In this document: in pieces, positions 11,377 to 21,179 of the stretch
Numbering within the stretch: the first letter of the stretch is position 1
Layout of the letters: every line of letters begins with the position of its first letter
Assembly (NCBI GenBank): GCA_016748015.1
Contig: JAAOMT010000697.1
Location: forward strand, 318,868-382,867
Length of the DNA stretch: 64,000 nucleotides
Direction of reading: 5' to 3'
Source of the DNA: Geosiphon pyriformis
Taxonomy: Eukaryota; Glomeromycota; Glomeromycetes; Archaeosporales; Geosiphonaceae
Position numbers and translations under genes: made by a program
Notes under the pieces: model-generated
The model's input: only the letters and a program-made list of their open reading frames with translations
Told to the model about the DNA's origin: nothing
The model's database searches: none

Positions 11377-11439
11377 AAAAACTTCTTTTTCTCCTTCATC
11401 CAGAATTCCCAAAAAAGAGTTAAAAGTTTTTTCAAAAGA

Positions 11440-13320
11440 AGTTTTTTACCATTCAGTATGATAAATCAAAACTGTTCTTCGATTATAAGGCCACTGTTGG
11501 TCTTGTTATTGCTGTTATAAAGAAGACTATTAAAGTTTCTGGTTCTGAGGATGGTTTCAAAGTGGTTGTATTAAAAAAAAAAAAAAGGAAGGTGTATTGG
11601 CAGAGGGTGTTGATAATAGAAGAGTTGCTACTGAAGCACCTGGTACTCGTTCATGGGGTTCTGAAACAGGTGACACTACTGAGTCTAAGAGTATTGACAT
11701 GGAGAAGGAGTGCTTGGTTGAAGAAACCAGTGTTGACTATGATGAGAGTGGTGCTTTTGCAGAAGGAGATCCTAATTAAATGCCAAAGAGTTTGTGTGTA
11801 AAGACCAAGAAAATGTTAGGGAAGCCTTTGAGTATGATTGATTATGGTACTGTCAATACAAATGATAATATATTAGATAATTCTTTTCTTCTCCCGTCCC
11901 CTCTACCTATCAAACTGTCCGTTCAAGTGCCTGTTAGCAAATTCTTTGCTTTAGATATTGATTTTGTGGCCATCACTGGGAGGTCTTCTCAGAAAAAGTT
12001 AAGTTTTATCAGAAAAATTTTTTCAAGTGTGAATGGTTTTGGAGGGGCTTCTACTTTCTTAAAATTTGATGGAATTATTTGTGGGACTTTTACTTTGAAA
12101 AAGGCAATGATGGCTGTTGAGAAGTTGGCAAATGATCATGGTGTTGTGGTAAACACCAATCTTAAGCGCCCTGTAAACAACCATACAAATTGGGCGATTA
12201 TGTTAAAAGAGATTCCTGTAAGAACTTTTATTAAGGCTATGCACACAGCTGTGTCTGTATTTGAACAAATTAAGATGATCAAAATACAACTAGTGGGTTT
12301 GTGGCAAAAAGCAATCATCAAATTGAAAGATCAAAGTCAGGCTGATTTGTTAACTGTTGAATAATCAATCCTCATTGGTAAAGATGTGGTCCGTGTGGCC
12401 AAAGCTGACATCAATAAACAGACATAAGATATTAGGAATAAATTTAGGACATTGCTTTATACTCTTTCTATGGGAACAATGATTCATAATTTGTGGGATT
12501 TCATTGGTTCTGTGGATAGAAAAACATGCTTGATCAAATGCAACTCTGTCAATTATACTCGCACATGATGTGCTACTGTGTGTTTTGGTTCTAAAGATGA
12601 CATAACTCAGGCTGTGGCCAATACACCAGTTATAAAAGGCATTAGTCTCTGCTGGTCATATTTGATCACCTCTTTATGTTCTGTTTGCAATTTTCTAGGT
12701 CACTTGAGTTTGGTTTGTAAATCAGCTGGTGTGTCCTCTATTCCTAAGAGCAAGAGGGCTTCTCTCTCAGCTCAAGATAAGTTTAGATTGGCCAAAATTT
12801 ATGAGAAAAAATCTGCACTTGTTTCTAGGCCTCTGGTTTTTGGTGGTAAAACTTGGGCGGATGTGGTTGGCAAATCTCCCTTCTGTATGCCTTCTGGTAG
12901 TCCATTTTTACTTGGTTCCGTCGATAGTGGTAAACCTATTCCTTCTGTTGGTAGCATTTTAGAGATTTGTCTAGTCAGTATTGAGAGCAGTTTTGTCGAC
13001 TTCATGGGACAAATTAGTGAGTTGACTAAGAGGTTGGATTCACTTGTACTGGTGGTTTCCCAGCCTAGCCCTAAATGTCAGCTGCCAGTAACCCCCTCCC
13101 CCCATCTCAAATTCAAGAGGAGGATACAGTGATGGGAGTGGATTCAGATAAAGCCACTAGTGACAAGACTGCTACGATTGTAGACTTTTCAGCATTCCCC
13201 CATGTTGTTAAGTTGGAAAAAATGTTGGAAGAACTCTCCAAATCTGTTTTGAGCTTATCTGTTTACTTTGATGGTTTAGTTTTAGCAAGTAGTGTGTCTT
13301 CACAAACCCCTTCTCAATAA
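11440..13320 (+). pseudogene. LINE-A ORF1 (RNA-binding, Gag-like; broken)
   Basis: One frame runs from a basic N-terminus (about 11460-11600) through an acidic stretch (GSETGDTTES) to 11777, where a TAA interrupts it, then on through 11780-12364. There the block FFALDID...KLSFIRKIFSSVNGFGG is conserved in all three copies. A CCHC knuckle (CSVCNFLGHLSLVC, about 12677-12718) lies within the open run 12578-13132. The tail ends at TAA 13318-13320. The middle shows two similar alpha/beta segments that could be RRM-like folds; that is inference. Several breaks are single-base changes such as CAA to TAA. ORF1 proteins of this type coat the LINE RNA. Confidence 0.82.
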
Positions 13321-14612
13321 GTGAGCTGATCTGGAAAATTGCCACGTGCAATGTTCGTGGGATGAACAATCCTGCAAAACAAGATAATGTCATTCGTTGA
13401 CACAAGAACATGAACAATCTTATTTCTATTGTTACAGAGTCAAAGCTTAAAGGAAAGATATGACCCTGGATAACCAACAGATTTGTTGGTGTTCGGGTGT
13501 TTACTTCTAATCTGAATTCTGGTTATTTGAGTGCTGGTGTTGTAATTATTATGAACTCTTCTTTAGCTAGACATGTATGTAAAGTTTCTGAGATGCTGGG
13601 TCGACTCTTATCCATTAAATTGCTTTTCAAAAACAAACTTTCGGTGTTAATTTTAGGACTCTACGCTGATGCATCTGCAGCAGTTGGGTTTTTTCAGGCT
13701 GATGTAATCAACTCTCTTATTGCAAGAGCTGTTAATGAGTCTTTTTTTGTTGTTCTTGGTGGTGATTTTAATGAAAATGGGTCTCGTAAATGTGCTAGTT
13801 TCAAAAAATGCCTTGATTTAAGGCTGGTCAATTCTTTGGTTGGGAGCCAGACCTTAAAGATGCCTACTTGGGTGAATTCTAGAGGTGTTCAAAAAACAAT
13901 TGATTTCATGTTTGTTTCTTCTAATCTGGTTAATGCACTAGTATATTGTGATGTTTTGGATGTCAGTAAGCATTTCAACATGGATCATCAAACTGTTTCT
14001 GTGTCTTTGGGTTTGGGTGGACTTTTGAACATATAGTTGAACTCTCTTTGCAAACATGTGAACAGAGACAGATGGAAATTTGATTTCAAGGGTGCTGATA
14101 AAAATAAATGGATTAATTTTAGGTGTGCTACATTGGATAATATCACAATGTTTGCAGATGAGTTTTGTGTATTAGAAAAGTTTTCAGATCTAGATGCTAT
14201 GTGGGAGATTGTTTGCAAAATTATGGTTTTTTCAGTAAACAAAATGTTCAAAAAAAAGTTGGTTCAGGGGCTTTGATGAGGTCTTTACCAAAGAATCTTC
14301 AAGGTTTCACAAGTTGGAGCTTTTAGTTTCTAGGATTATCAAGGCATCTCATGGGGAGGATGTTGAGTGTTTCGATTCTTTCATGAGATGTTGGAATTCT
14401 CTGGATGATGATAGGGCTTTGGTTATTCAGTCTATGATAACTTCTGATGTGGACTTTGGTCATGTTTATTCTGCTCTGTTAGGTGCCAGGAAATTCTATT
14501 GTGCATCAAAGCTTGCTAAATCTCAGTGTGCTAAAAAGGCAAATATTAGGTCTGCCATCAATAAAAAGATAGAAAGTTTTGAAGTGAATAAGAGTTACAC
14601 AATAAGAAGCAT
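13317..14612 (+). pseudogene. LINE-A ORF2 5' part: APE-type endonuclease
   Basis: The frame opens beside the ORF1 stop in the -1 frame and has no ATG before the catalytic CNVRGMN motif. Endonuclease motifs follow in order: TESKL (Glu), GGDFNENG (Asp/Asn), TIDFMFVS and FNMDHQTV (Asp/His), with stops near 13400 and 14034. The pre-RT region continues to 14612, where E2 interrupts it in the middle of the conserved segment IRS/LEHPFCKMVL. The enzyme would nick target DNA for target-primed reverse transcription. Catalytic residues are present, but the frame is broken. Confidence 0.88.
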
Positions 14613-15479
14613 TGTTACAGGTGAATATTTCTGCTGTTGAATTTAATAACAAACCTGTAACTTGGTGCTCAAAAGCTACTTTCATTGAGACTGTTCTGAA
14701 GGTGCTGTATCTGAAGATTTTGATGGATTTGAAGGTCTTGGTTGAGTTCTTTGTATAATGAACAGAGATTCAATAGTGTCGATAGTAGAAATATTTTCCA
14801 AAAGTTTTCCCAATTTTTTTCTCAGTGTGGTGGCTGGATTTAGTCTGGCAGTCATGCCCTTTTGGTAAGCTATCCGATAATATATAAAAATTCTACCCGT
14901 ATTTCTGGGTCTTTTATCAGGCTATCCTTGACATTAATAACTCAGCACTTAATCATTTATCAATTAGTATATAACAACAACTCAAAATAAAATAAAGAAA
15001 AAGAAATAAAAGAAAATAAAGGAAGCAAAGAAATAAGCCAAGGCAATTTACAGATTAGTATTCCGTCAATAGCCGTGATCAAGAGCTATTGTTCCAGTGT
15101 AGTCAAGTATCAATTACTATCAACATGAAGAGTTGATAGTAAAGAAGTGGATGGAAATATAAAATAATTATTTATTTGATGATTGCATTTCTAGGCTAAG
15201 AATTCTGTGGTATTGATTCTGTTTTTTCTGTTTTTAACACTACTACTATATATACATAATTGGGATTCCTCAATTCTTCAATTCTTCATGACAGGAATCC
15301 TGCAATTCTTTTGAGAGGAATCCTGGAATTCTGGAATCCTGTAATTCCTTATTGAGAATCCTGAAATTCCTGAAATCCTGCAATTCCTAAGAAGAATCCT
15401 GAAATTTCACCTTTACTACACTTACTTCTGATTGGCTAATAATTATGCTAATATATTTCCTATATTTCTATAAGTAACA
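14613..15479 (-). repeat. E2 3' LTR (867 bp)
   Basis: Same length as 23887-24753, differing by scattered transitions. Ends TGTTACAGG...AAGTAACA. Three 39-bp tandem units (15294-15332, 15333-15371, 15372-15410), each starting near GGAATCCTGCAATTCCT, lie just upstream, in element sense, of a TATATATA box at about 15246-15254. Confidence 0.95.
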
Positions 15480-15497
15480 TTATTTCTTCCTTTTAAT
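15480..15497 (-). other. E2 polypurine tract
   Basis: In element orientation the sequence before the 3' LTR is TTAAAAGGAAGAAATAA, preceded by GAGCTCAATA. The same layout, GAGCTCAAT then a purine run then ATAA, stands before the E4 3' LTR, and E3 has a one-base variant (GAACTCAAT). It would prime plus-strand DNA synthesis. Confidence 0.8.
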
Positions 15498-15509
15498 ATT
15501 GAGCTCTGT

Positions 15510-16250
15510 CAAAATCTAACTCCTGTAATTCCCCCTCTTGAAGTATTTCTTGGATTTTGTTTTTGAGAATTATTTGTGTTATTTGGGTCTGTAATTTTTC
15601 AAATTGAGCATTGGTGATTTTTCCCAATTGATTACTGGTCACCATATTCATTGCTCTGTTGAGCAATATTTTTGGTTTATCTTGAAATGCAGTGTGTATT
15701 CAGTATATGGCTCAGGCTTGTGTGGATAAGTTGTTCTTTCCCACAAAATGTTCTAATTGTTGTAGTATTTTTTTGTCAAATAATCGCTTTGTTTTATCTG
15801 TATATAGATTCTGGATATTTATGTGTTGTCCCAAGTAAAAATAACAATAGTTTTGTGGAAATTGTTGTATCCACCAATTCCAAGTTTCTTTAGTCAACTC
15901 TTGATATAGTAACTCTTTTGTCGATTCTTTTATTGCTAATTTTACTTTCGCCATGATTTTGTCTACAGTATTTTCAGTTTTCTTCTGTGTTCTGAGTTGA
16001 AATGTCTTTCTAGTATCTTGATATCAAATGGTTTGTTGATTGATTGTAATCTCTATTTCCTGATGTTGGATTAATTGAAAAAGTTGTTGTGCTAGTGAGT
16101 GAATATTGTCTGTAATTTCCATTTTTCTGATATTTCCTATCGAGTCTACCATGTCTTTATATATTCTTTTGATGGATCAATTTAATGTGTTGTTGTTGAT
16201 AATAATGATTGGTTCCAGATCTCGTGGAATCTCATCTGGTTGGGACTAGT
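15510..16250 (-). pseudogene. E2 third ORF after integrase (unknown function, broken)
   Basis: A frame shifted +1 from pol opens at the end of integrase (PDEIPRDLEPIIII) and runs to about 15510, with stops near 16185, 16023, 15712 and 15700. Segments conserved with E3 include IHSLAQQLFQ (E3 IHAIAQQLFQ), EITINQQTI (E3 EITINNQTI), a Lys-rich stretch, YCYFYLGQHINIQNLY (E3 YCYYQLSQKLNIQELY) and IQQ-type helices towards the end. About 240 residues in total. No known domain was recognised. An in-frame ATG precedes the open run at 15712-15954. There is no good ATG at the pol overlap, so it may be made by a +1 shift or by re-initiation. Confidence 0.68.
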
Positions 16251-17500
16251 ATTCTCTGTACTCTTAATTGTGGAATATTACTGGTAGATTGTAGTATAAT
16301 GTTGTGATATGATTTCAGTTGATCTCCATGTACTGCTTTGGTTAAAATTTTGTTATCCAATTTTAATTTGTAAGCTTCATTTTCTAGAATTTCTTCTATG
16401 TAAAATGATCCATCCCATTTGGGGTCAAATTTTCCACTTCATTGTTTTTCCGCTTTGGTACAATGTAGTAATACTTTGTCTCCAATCTTGAATTCAACTG
16501 GTTTGTCTGGTAGTTAACTATTGTGTCTTTCTTTCTGTGTTTTTTGTAACTTTTAAATATTATCAGCTGCTCTTCTTTGTTTGTTTTCCAATGTTTTCAT
16601 TAAGTCATATGTTCTTCTCAGCAATGTTTCTTGAAAATTTTCCTCTGTTATTGGTTCAGCTGGATATGTATTAATTTCTCTCTCTACTGGTAATGTTGCT
16701 ATTCTCCCATATACTAATTCAAATGGTGTTGCTTGTGTAGTATCCTGTTTCATTGTTCGATAAGCAAATAGTACTGATGGTATGAACAAATCCCAATCAT
16801 TCTGGTTTTTTTGGCTGAGCTTGGCTATTGCTTCACACAATGTTCTGTTAAATCTTTCTACTAATCCATTGGTTTGTGGATGGTATGGTGATAATAATGG
16901 TCTTTTGATTCTGAATCTTTGGCTTAATTCTGTTAATGTTCTGTTCACAAAATGAGTTCCTTGGTCTGATAATAATTTTTTTGGACATTCATGTCAACAA
17001 ATTAAATCCTGATGAACGAATTTGGCAACAGATTTTGCATCTGCTTTTTGAATTGCTTTTGCCTCTGGCCATTTAGTAAGATAGTCCATAGCTACTGCTA
17101 TGTATCTGTTTCCTCTGCTGGTGATTGTTAATGATCTAACTAAATCAATTTCCATACAGTCAAATGGTTGTTCCACTTTGATTGGTCTTAATGGTTCATT
17201 GGGTCTTGTTCCTCCTCTTCACTGACAAGCATTACAATTTTAAACATATTGAATGATGTCTGGATACATTGATGGCCAATAGTATTTTTTTCTAGTTCTT
17301 TCCATGGTTGCTTCTTTGTGAAAATGTCCTGTTGTTGGATTTGAGTGCATATTGAATAATATTGTCTCTTTTTCTGGCTCTGTAATTACTCTGGTTGGTT
17401 GATCTGGATCTCTTCTATTTTTCCGATAAAGTATATTTTGGTAAGTGATAAAATATTTTGATTGTTGTTTGATACTCCTTTGTTCTATATGAGATAAATT
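16230..17500 (-). pseudogene. E2 integrase
   Basis: The zinc region (GHFHKE...CNACQ) lies at about 17340-17220. The catalytic core follows with the first Asp in MEIDLV (16994-17176), the second in LLSDQGTHFVN (about 16950-16980) and Glu in YHPQTNGLVERFNRTL (16553-16948). So the D,D,E triad is intact, although stops interrupt the chain (for example near 16990, 17180 and 17225). A GPY/F-like C-terminal module (GKFDPKWDGSFYIEE) is read at about 16380-16440. The pol frame ends at a TGA near 16240. No chromodomain is visible. Confidence 0.92.
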
Positions 17501-17559
17501 CTCCTTGAACTGTTGAGTATTTAGATAATATTACAATTGTTGATATTTTTGTATGTTTA

Positions 17560-18990
17560 TCTTTTGTTGTATTTTTCCGTTGGTATTGTTCTGGTTTTAT
17601 TATATTTTTGGGTTGAAATGTTCTTAGATTTGTCTTATTTGTGATAAACCGTCAGCATTTCCATTGTCTTTTCCCTTTTTGTAATGTATAGTATAATTGT
17701 ATAGTGCAAGTGCCATTTTCCATTTTAACTGTCTTTCATCTCTAAATTCTTGTTTTTGGAGTAATGTTAATTCCTTATGATCTGTGTATACTTCAAACTT
17801 CTGGCTCAAGTATTCTTTCCATTTCATGATGGCCCAGTATATTTCTAAGTGTTCTTGTTTTGGTGTTCCATAGTTTTTTTCGGCTGGTATTAAACCTCTG
17901 CTGGCATATGCTACTGGATGTTCTCTGCCATCCGGTCCTCTCTGAGAAAATACTGCTCCCAATGCTTGGCCAGATGCATCAGTGGTGATGATGAATGGTT
18001 TGCTGTAATCTAAATAGATTAGTATTGGAGCTTGAATGAGCTTTTTCCTCAGAATATCAAAAGCTTCTTGTTGACTTTCTGTTCATTCATATTTCGCATT
18101 TTTGTTTTGCAGTTGATTGAGTGGCTGCACTATCTTGGAAAAGTTCTTGATAAAATGACAATAGTAGCTGGCAAATCCCAAGAATGATTTCAGTTCTGTT
18201 ATATTGGTCGGCACTGGAAAGTTCTTTACTATCTCTATTTTTTCTGAATCCATTTTGATGCCATCTTTGCTGACTATGTGTCCTAAAAATTAGAGTTCTG
18301 TCTTACCAAAGAAGCATTTTGTCACATTCAACTTCAGTCCTGCTCTTTTCAGTCTTTCGAACACTTGTTGAAGATAATGAAGATGATCATCAAATGTCTT
18401 TGAGAATACATTGGTGTTGTCTAAGTATACAACTACTGATTTCCACAATAAGCCAGTATAAACAATTTCTATTAGCTGTTGGAATGTTGCTGGGGCATTG
18501 GTTAAGCCGAATGGCATCACTTCAAATTCGAAATTCCCTTTTCTAATAGTAAATGCTGTTTTTTCTTTGTCAACTGGATTCATAGCTACTTGCCAGTAAC
18601 CACTGTTCAAATCTAATATGAAGAACCATTTGTTCCCACCGAAAGCATCGAATAATTCCTGTATTCATGGAGTTGGATAACTGTCCCTACGAGTTACACT
18701 ATTGAGTTTCCTGTAGTCTACACAAAACCAGATTTTTCCATTTTTCTTATGAATGAGTACCACTGATGACAACCATGGACTCATTGATGGTTAAATTAGC
18801 CCATTGTCAAACATTCTGTTTATCTCTTGACAAATAATCTCATGGCTGGCTGGTGGCACTCTGTATGCTCTTTGTTTGATTGGCATTGCATCTCTAGTCT
18901 TGATCTAATGCTGGATAATATTAGTTCAGCCAAACTCATTTTTGCTGGCAAAAATGTCATTGAAATTGTTAAGTAACATCTTGAGCTGCA
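17560..18990 (-). pseudogene. E2 reverse transcriptase and RNase H
   Basis: RT motifs: ILDLNSGYWQV (motif A, Asp present), VMPFGLTNAPATFQ, then YLDNTNVFSKTF, where the second Asp of the YxDD box is Asn (GAC AAC, about 18413-18424). RNase H follows with TTDASGQALGAVF, AEKNYGTPKQEHLEI, YTDHKEL and GNADGLSQ, so its four acidic positions are kept. Open runs are 18290-18610 and 17624-17962, with stops between them. Same frame as the dUTPase upstream. The YLDN change would be expected to abolish polymerase activity, judging from mutagenesis of other reverse transcriptases. Confidence 0.92.
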
Positions 18991-19108
18991 TACACTGGAG
19001 TGGATCTAAGTTTCCCATGTTCACTTGTTCCAATTGTTCTGGTTGGAGCAAATAACATTCGTCTCATCCATAGATTGTCTGTAATGTGATGTCAACATAT
19101 CCACAAAG

Positions 19109-20098
19109 TTATGGAAAGTCTGGAATGGAGTTGGGTGGTTGGTCTTCTATTTCTGTGGTTAGATATTCAATGATAGTTCCTTCTGGTATGTTGATGACAT
19201 TACCAGTGTTGTTGTAGATGGGAATTTTTATGCTGCTATAGCTTTTGGCTGGTATGTGGAGATTGATCAACCCAATCTCTCTTGTTTCACAAATGGTTGC
19301 TTCTGCTTCAAAAATCTGTTCTTGCTCTTTTTCCTTCCTTTCTATTGCTAACATGTACTGGCTATATAGTGGAATAGAAATAACTTGACCAGTTGAGATA
19401 ATTTCTTCTTGGCCAACAATTTTTTCCTTTGCCATGTTAACTGGTACATCTATTCTACCTGTGGATCCGAATTCCTGTATTCTTCTCGCCGTTATTTCTA
19501 ATTCCTTCCTCTTTTTCACTAATATTAACTGAGCTATTCTAACCAGAGGCAGGAATATTGCCTGTGCTATCTTTTCATTGGGCTCTATTACATAGGCCTT
19601 TTTTGAGTCATTTTGTAGTATAGCAATGATATTTCCTACATATCCTGTGTCAATTATTCCTCCTCTTATATTAATCCCTCTTTTTGCTAAACTACTTCTA
19701 AATGCTAATTGAACCATTGTTGTTGCCGGAATTTCTAGTGCTATTTTCAGATCAATACAGGTACGTGAATGTGGTTCCAATTTGATGGCATTTTTCCCTG
19801 GATATCTCAGATCAAACCCTGCATCAGTATCATGTACACGTTCTGGCATAATACCTTTTCCATTGTCACTATACCATTTCAACTCTTGTTCCTTGGAGAG
19901 ATCTGGTAGTGCAATGTATTGTTCATAGTTTAAATCGGAGTTTGTATCTGAGTCGGAATCATTGTCATTGTCATTTCCATTTTGAATGGAGCTTGAACCA
20001 TTGTTGTCATCATCATTGTCGGAGTTTGAATCATGATTGATCAGTGATTCTGATTCTGATGTGCAGCTGCTGATTGGTTTTTCCTCTTCCGGGATCAT
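19109..20098 (-). CDS. E2 dUTPase domain with trailing beta domain, 329 aa
   Basis: An uninterrupted frame inside the polyprotein. An acidic Ser/Asp/Asn-rich N-terminus (residues 1-75) precedes a trimeric-type dUTPase with five motifs: DTDAGFDL (1), FRSSLA (2), GGIIDTGYVGNI (3, catalytic Asp and Tyr present), RIAQLILV (4) and EFGSTGR (5). The last 115 residues (VPVNMA to IPDFP) form a second module containing IYNNTGNVINIPEGTIIEYL, like the beta segment that precedes RT in many Ty3/gypsy Pol proteins. dUTPase converts dUTP to dUMP and limits uracil in newly made cDNA. Retroviral dUTPases sit elsewhere (gag-pro or RT-integrase); here it lies between protease and RT. Not a free-standing gene: the frame continues both sides past stops. 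Confidence 0.92.
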   Translation of the reverse strand: MIPEEEKPISSCTSESESLINHDSNSDNDDDNNGSSSIQNGNDNDNDSDSDTNSDLNYEQYIALPDLSKEQELKWYSDNGKGIMPERVHDTDAGFDLRYPGKNAIKLEPHSRTCIDLKIALEIPATTMVQLAFRSSLAKRGINIRGGIIDTGYVGNIIAILQNDSKKAYVIEPNEKIAQAIFLPLVRIAQLILVKKRKELEITARRIQEFGSTGRIDVPVNMAKEKIVGQEEIISTGQVISIPLYSQYMLAIERKEKEQEQIFEAEATICETREIGLINLHIPAKSYSSIKIPIYNNTGNVINIPEGTIIEYLTTEIEDQPPNSIPDFP

Positions 20099-21170
20099 TT
20101 AGATCATACATGGTGGTGGATTGTAAATGAGGTCACACTCATTGCAATACTGGAAGTCACAAGGAATTAGGCAGTGTTGACATAGTCGAGCATTTAACTG
20201 CTCTAACCATTGTTCTTGTTCTTTCCTTGTGGGTGCTAATTCTTGGTAGTGTTCATGGAATTGCTCTGGATCCAGGAGGTTTATGATGGGTTCTGCATCC
20301 CAGTCAAGCTCTAAAGGTTCTGGGGGGTTGTCTTTGATTGTTTTTATCTCTTCTGGTGTCGCCCCTTCAATTTTGGCAAGTGCCATTTGCCAAATTTTGT
20401 TGTCGTCATGTGGGCAACTGTCCAGTTGCTGTATGGCTCTTTGCCAGGCTGCTTCCATTGGGGTTTTTTTCCTTATCTAGTCGCTTATTAGAATCGTGTA
20501 TTGACATGATATATTGTACGTTCCTCTACGTTCTGGGATGTCATTCCACATCCCTTCATCTAGCAGAGTCTTCCCACAAGTGAGACAAGGTTGGTTATCC
20601 CATTTTCCTTGTCTCTTTGGTCGTCAAAAGCATTCAAATAAGCATGGATGACAGTAGAATTTTGTTGTAGTGTGGTATTCCTCATCGTTGTCACAGCATA
20701 CACCCATTGACAACAATTTCTTACCACAATCGACACATATAAGCTTAGGTCGATGATATGTAGATTGTTGTGGTATAGTGTGGGTGTTATAAGCAGTGGT
20801 GGTTTGAGTGGTCTCTTTTTCTTTTCCTTTTTTTTTATTTTCTTTGTCTTCTTCTTATTCCCAGCTTGAAGTTGGTTCGCTTTTGTCATTGTCGGTTCAT
20901 GTCAAGTTATCAATTTCCCAGGTAAGTTTTTCCTTTTGTTTCCCTTTTTCCTTGTTGTTGTCGTCCCAGGAGAGTATTGGCAGCAGCTCATTGTGCTTTT
21001 TGTCAGCCCACAATACTTGGTAGGCTTCCCAGGTAGGCTTTTCTTTCTCCTCCTCCAGTTCGATTAATAGTTTCTCTCTTGAAGGCGTTTTGAAGTGGCC
21101 ACACGTGGCCGGGACATGTATGTGTTGGTCCTGATACATTAGCTGGAGTTCTTGGGTGTTCCAGTCTAAC
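20099..21170 (-). pseudogene. E2 Cys-rich module between protease and dUTPase
   Basis: After the protease the frame reads an acidic/Lys-rich segment, then a row of CxxC pairs: ICVDCGKKLLSMGVCCDND, KFYCHPCLFECF and, after a TGA, CLTCGKTLLDEGMWNDIP, with the repeated core C-x2-CGK-x-LL. About 120 residues later comes CQHCLIPCDFQYCNECDLIY (about 20110-20190), a second cluster of C-x2-C pairs. This pattern suggests two or three zinc-ribbon-like folds. E3 keeps the same module, and E1 has a shorter cluster in the same place. No retroviral counterpart comes to mind; possible roles in nucleic-acid or protein binding are speculation. Confidence 0.75.
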
Positions 21171-21179
21171 GTTGTATTG

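Noticed and set aside
19109-20098. A captured viral or cellular dUTPase gene
   Set aside because: It is in frame with protease, RT and integrase of E2 and is repeated in E3, so it is a domain of a retrotransposon polyprotein, not a virus or a host gene.
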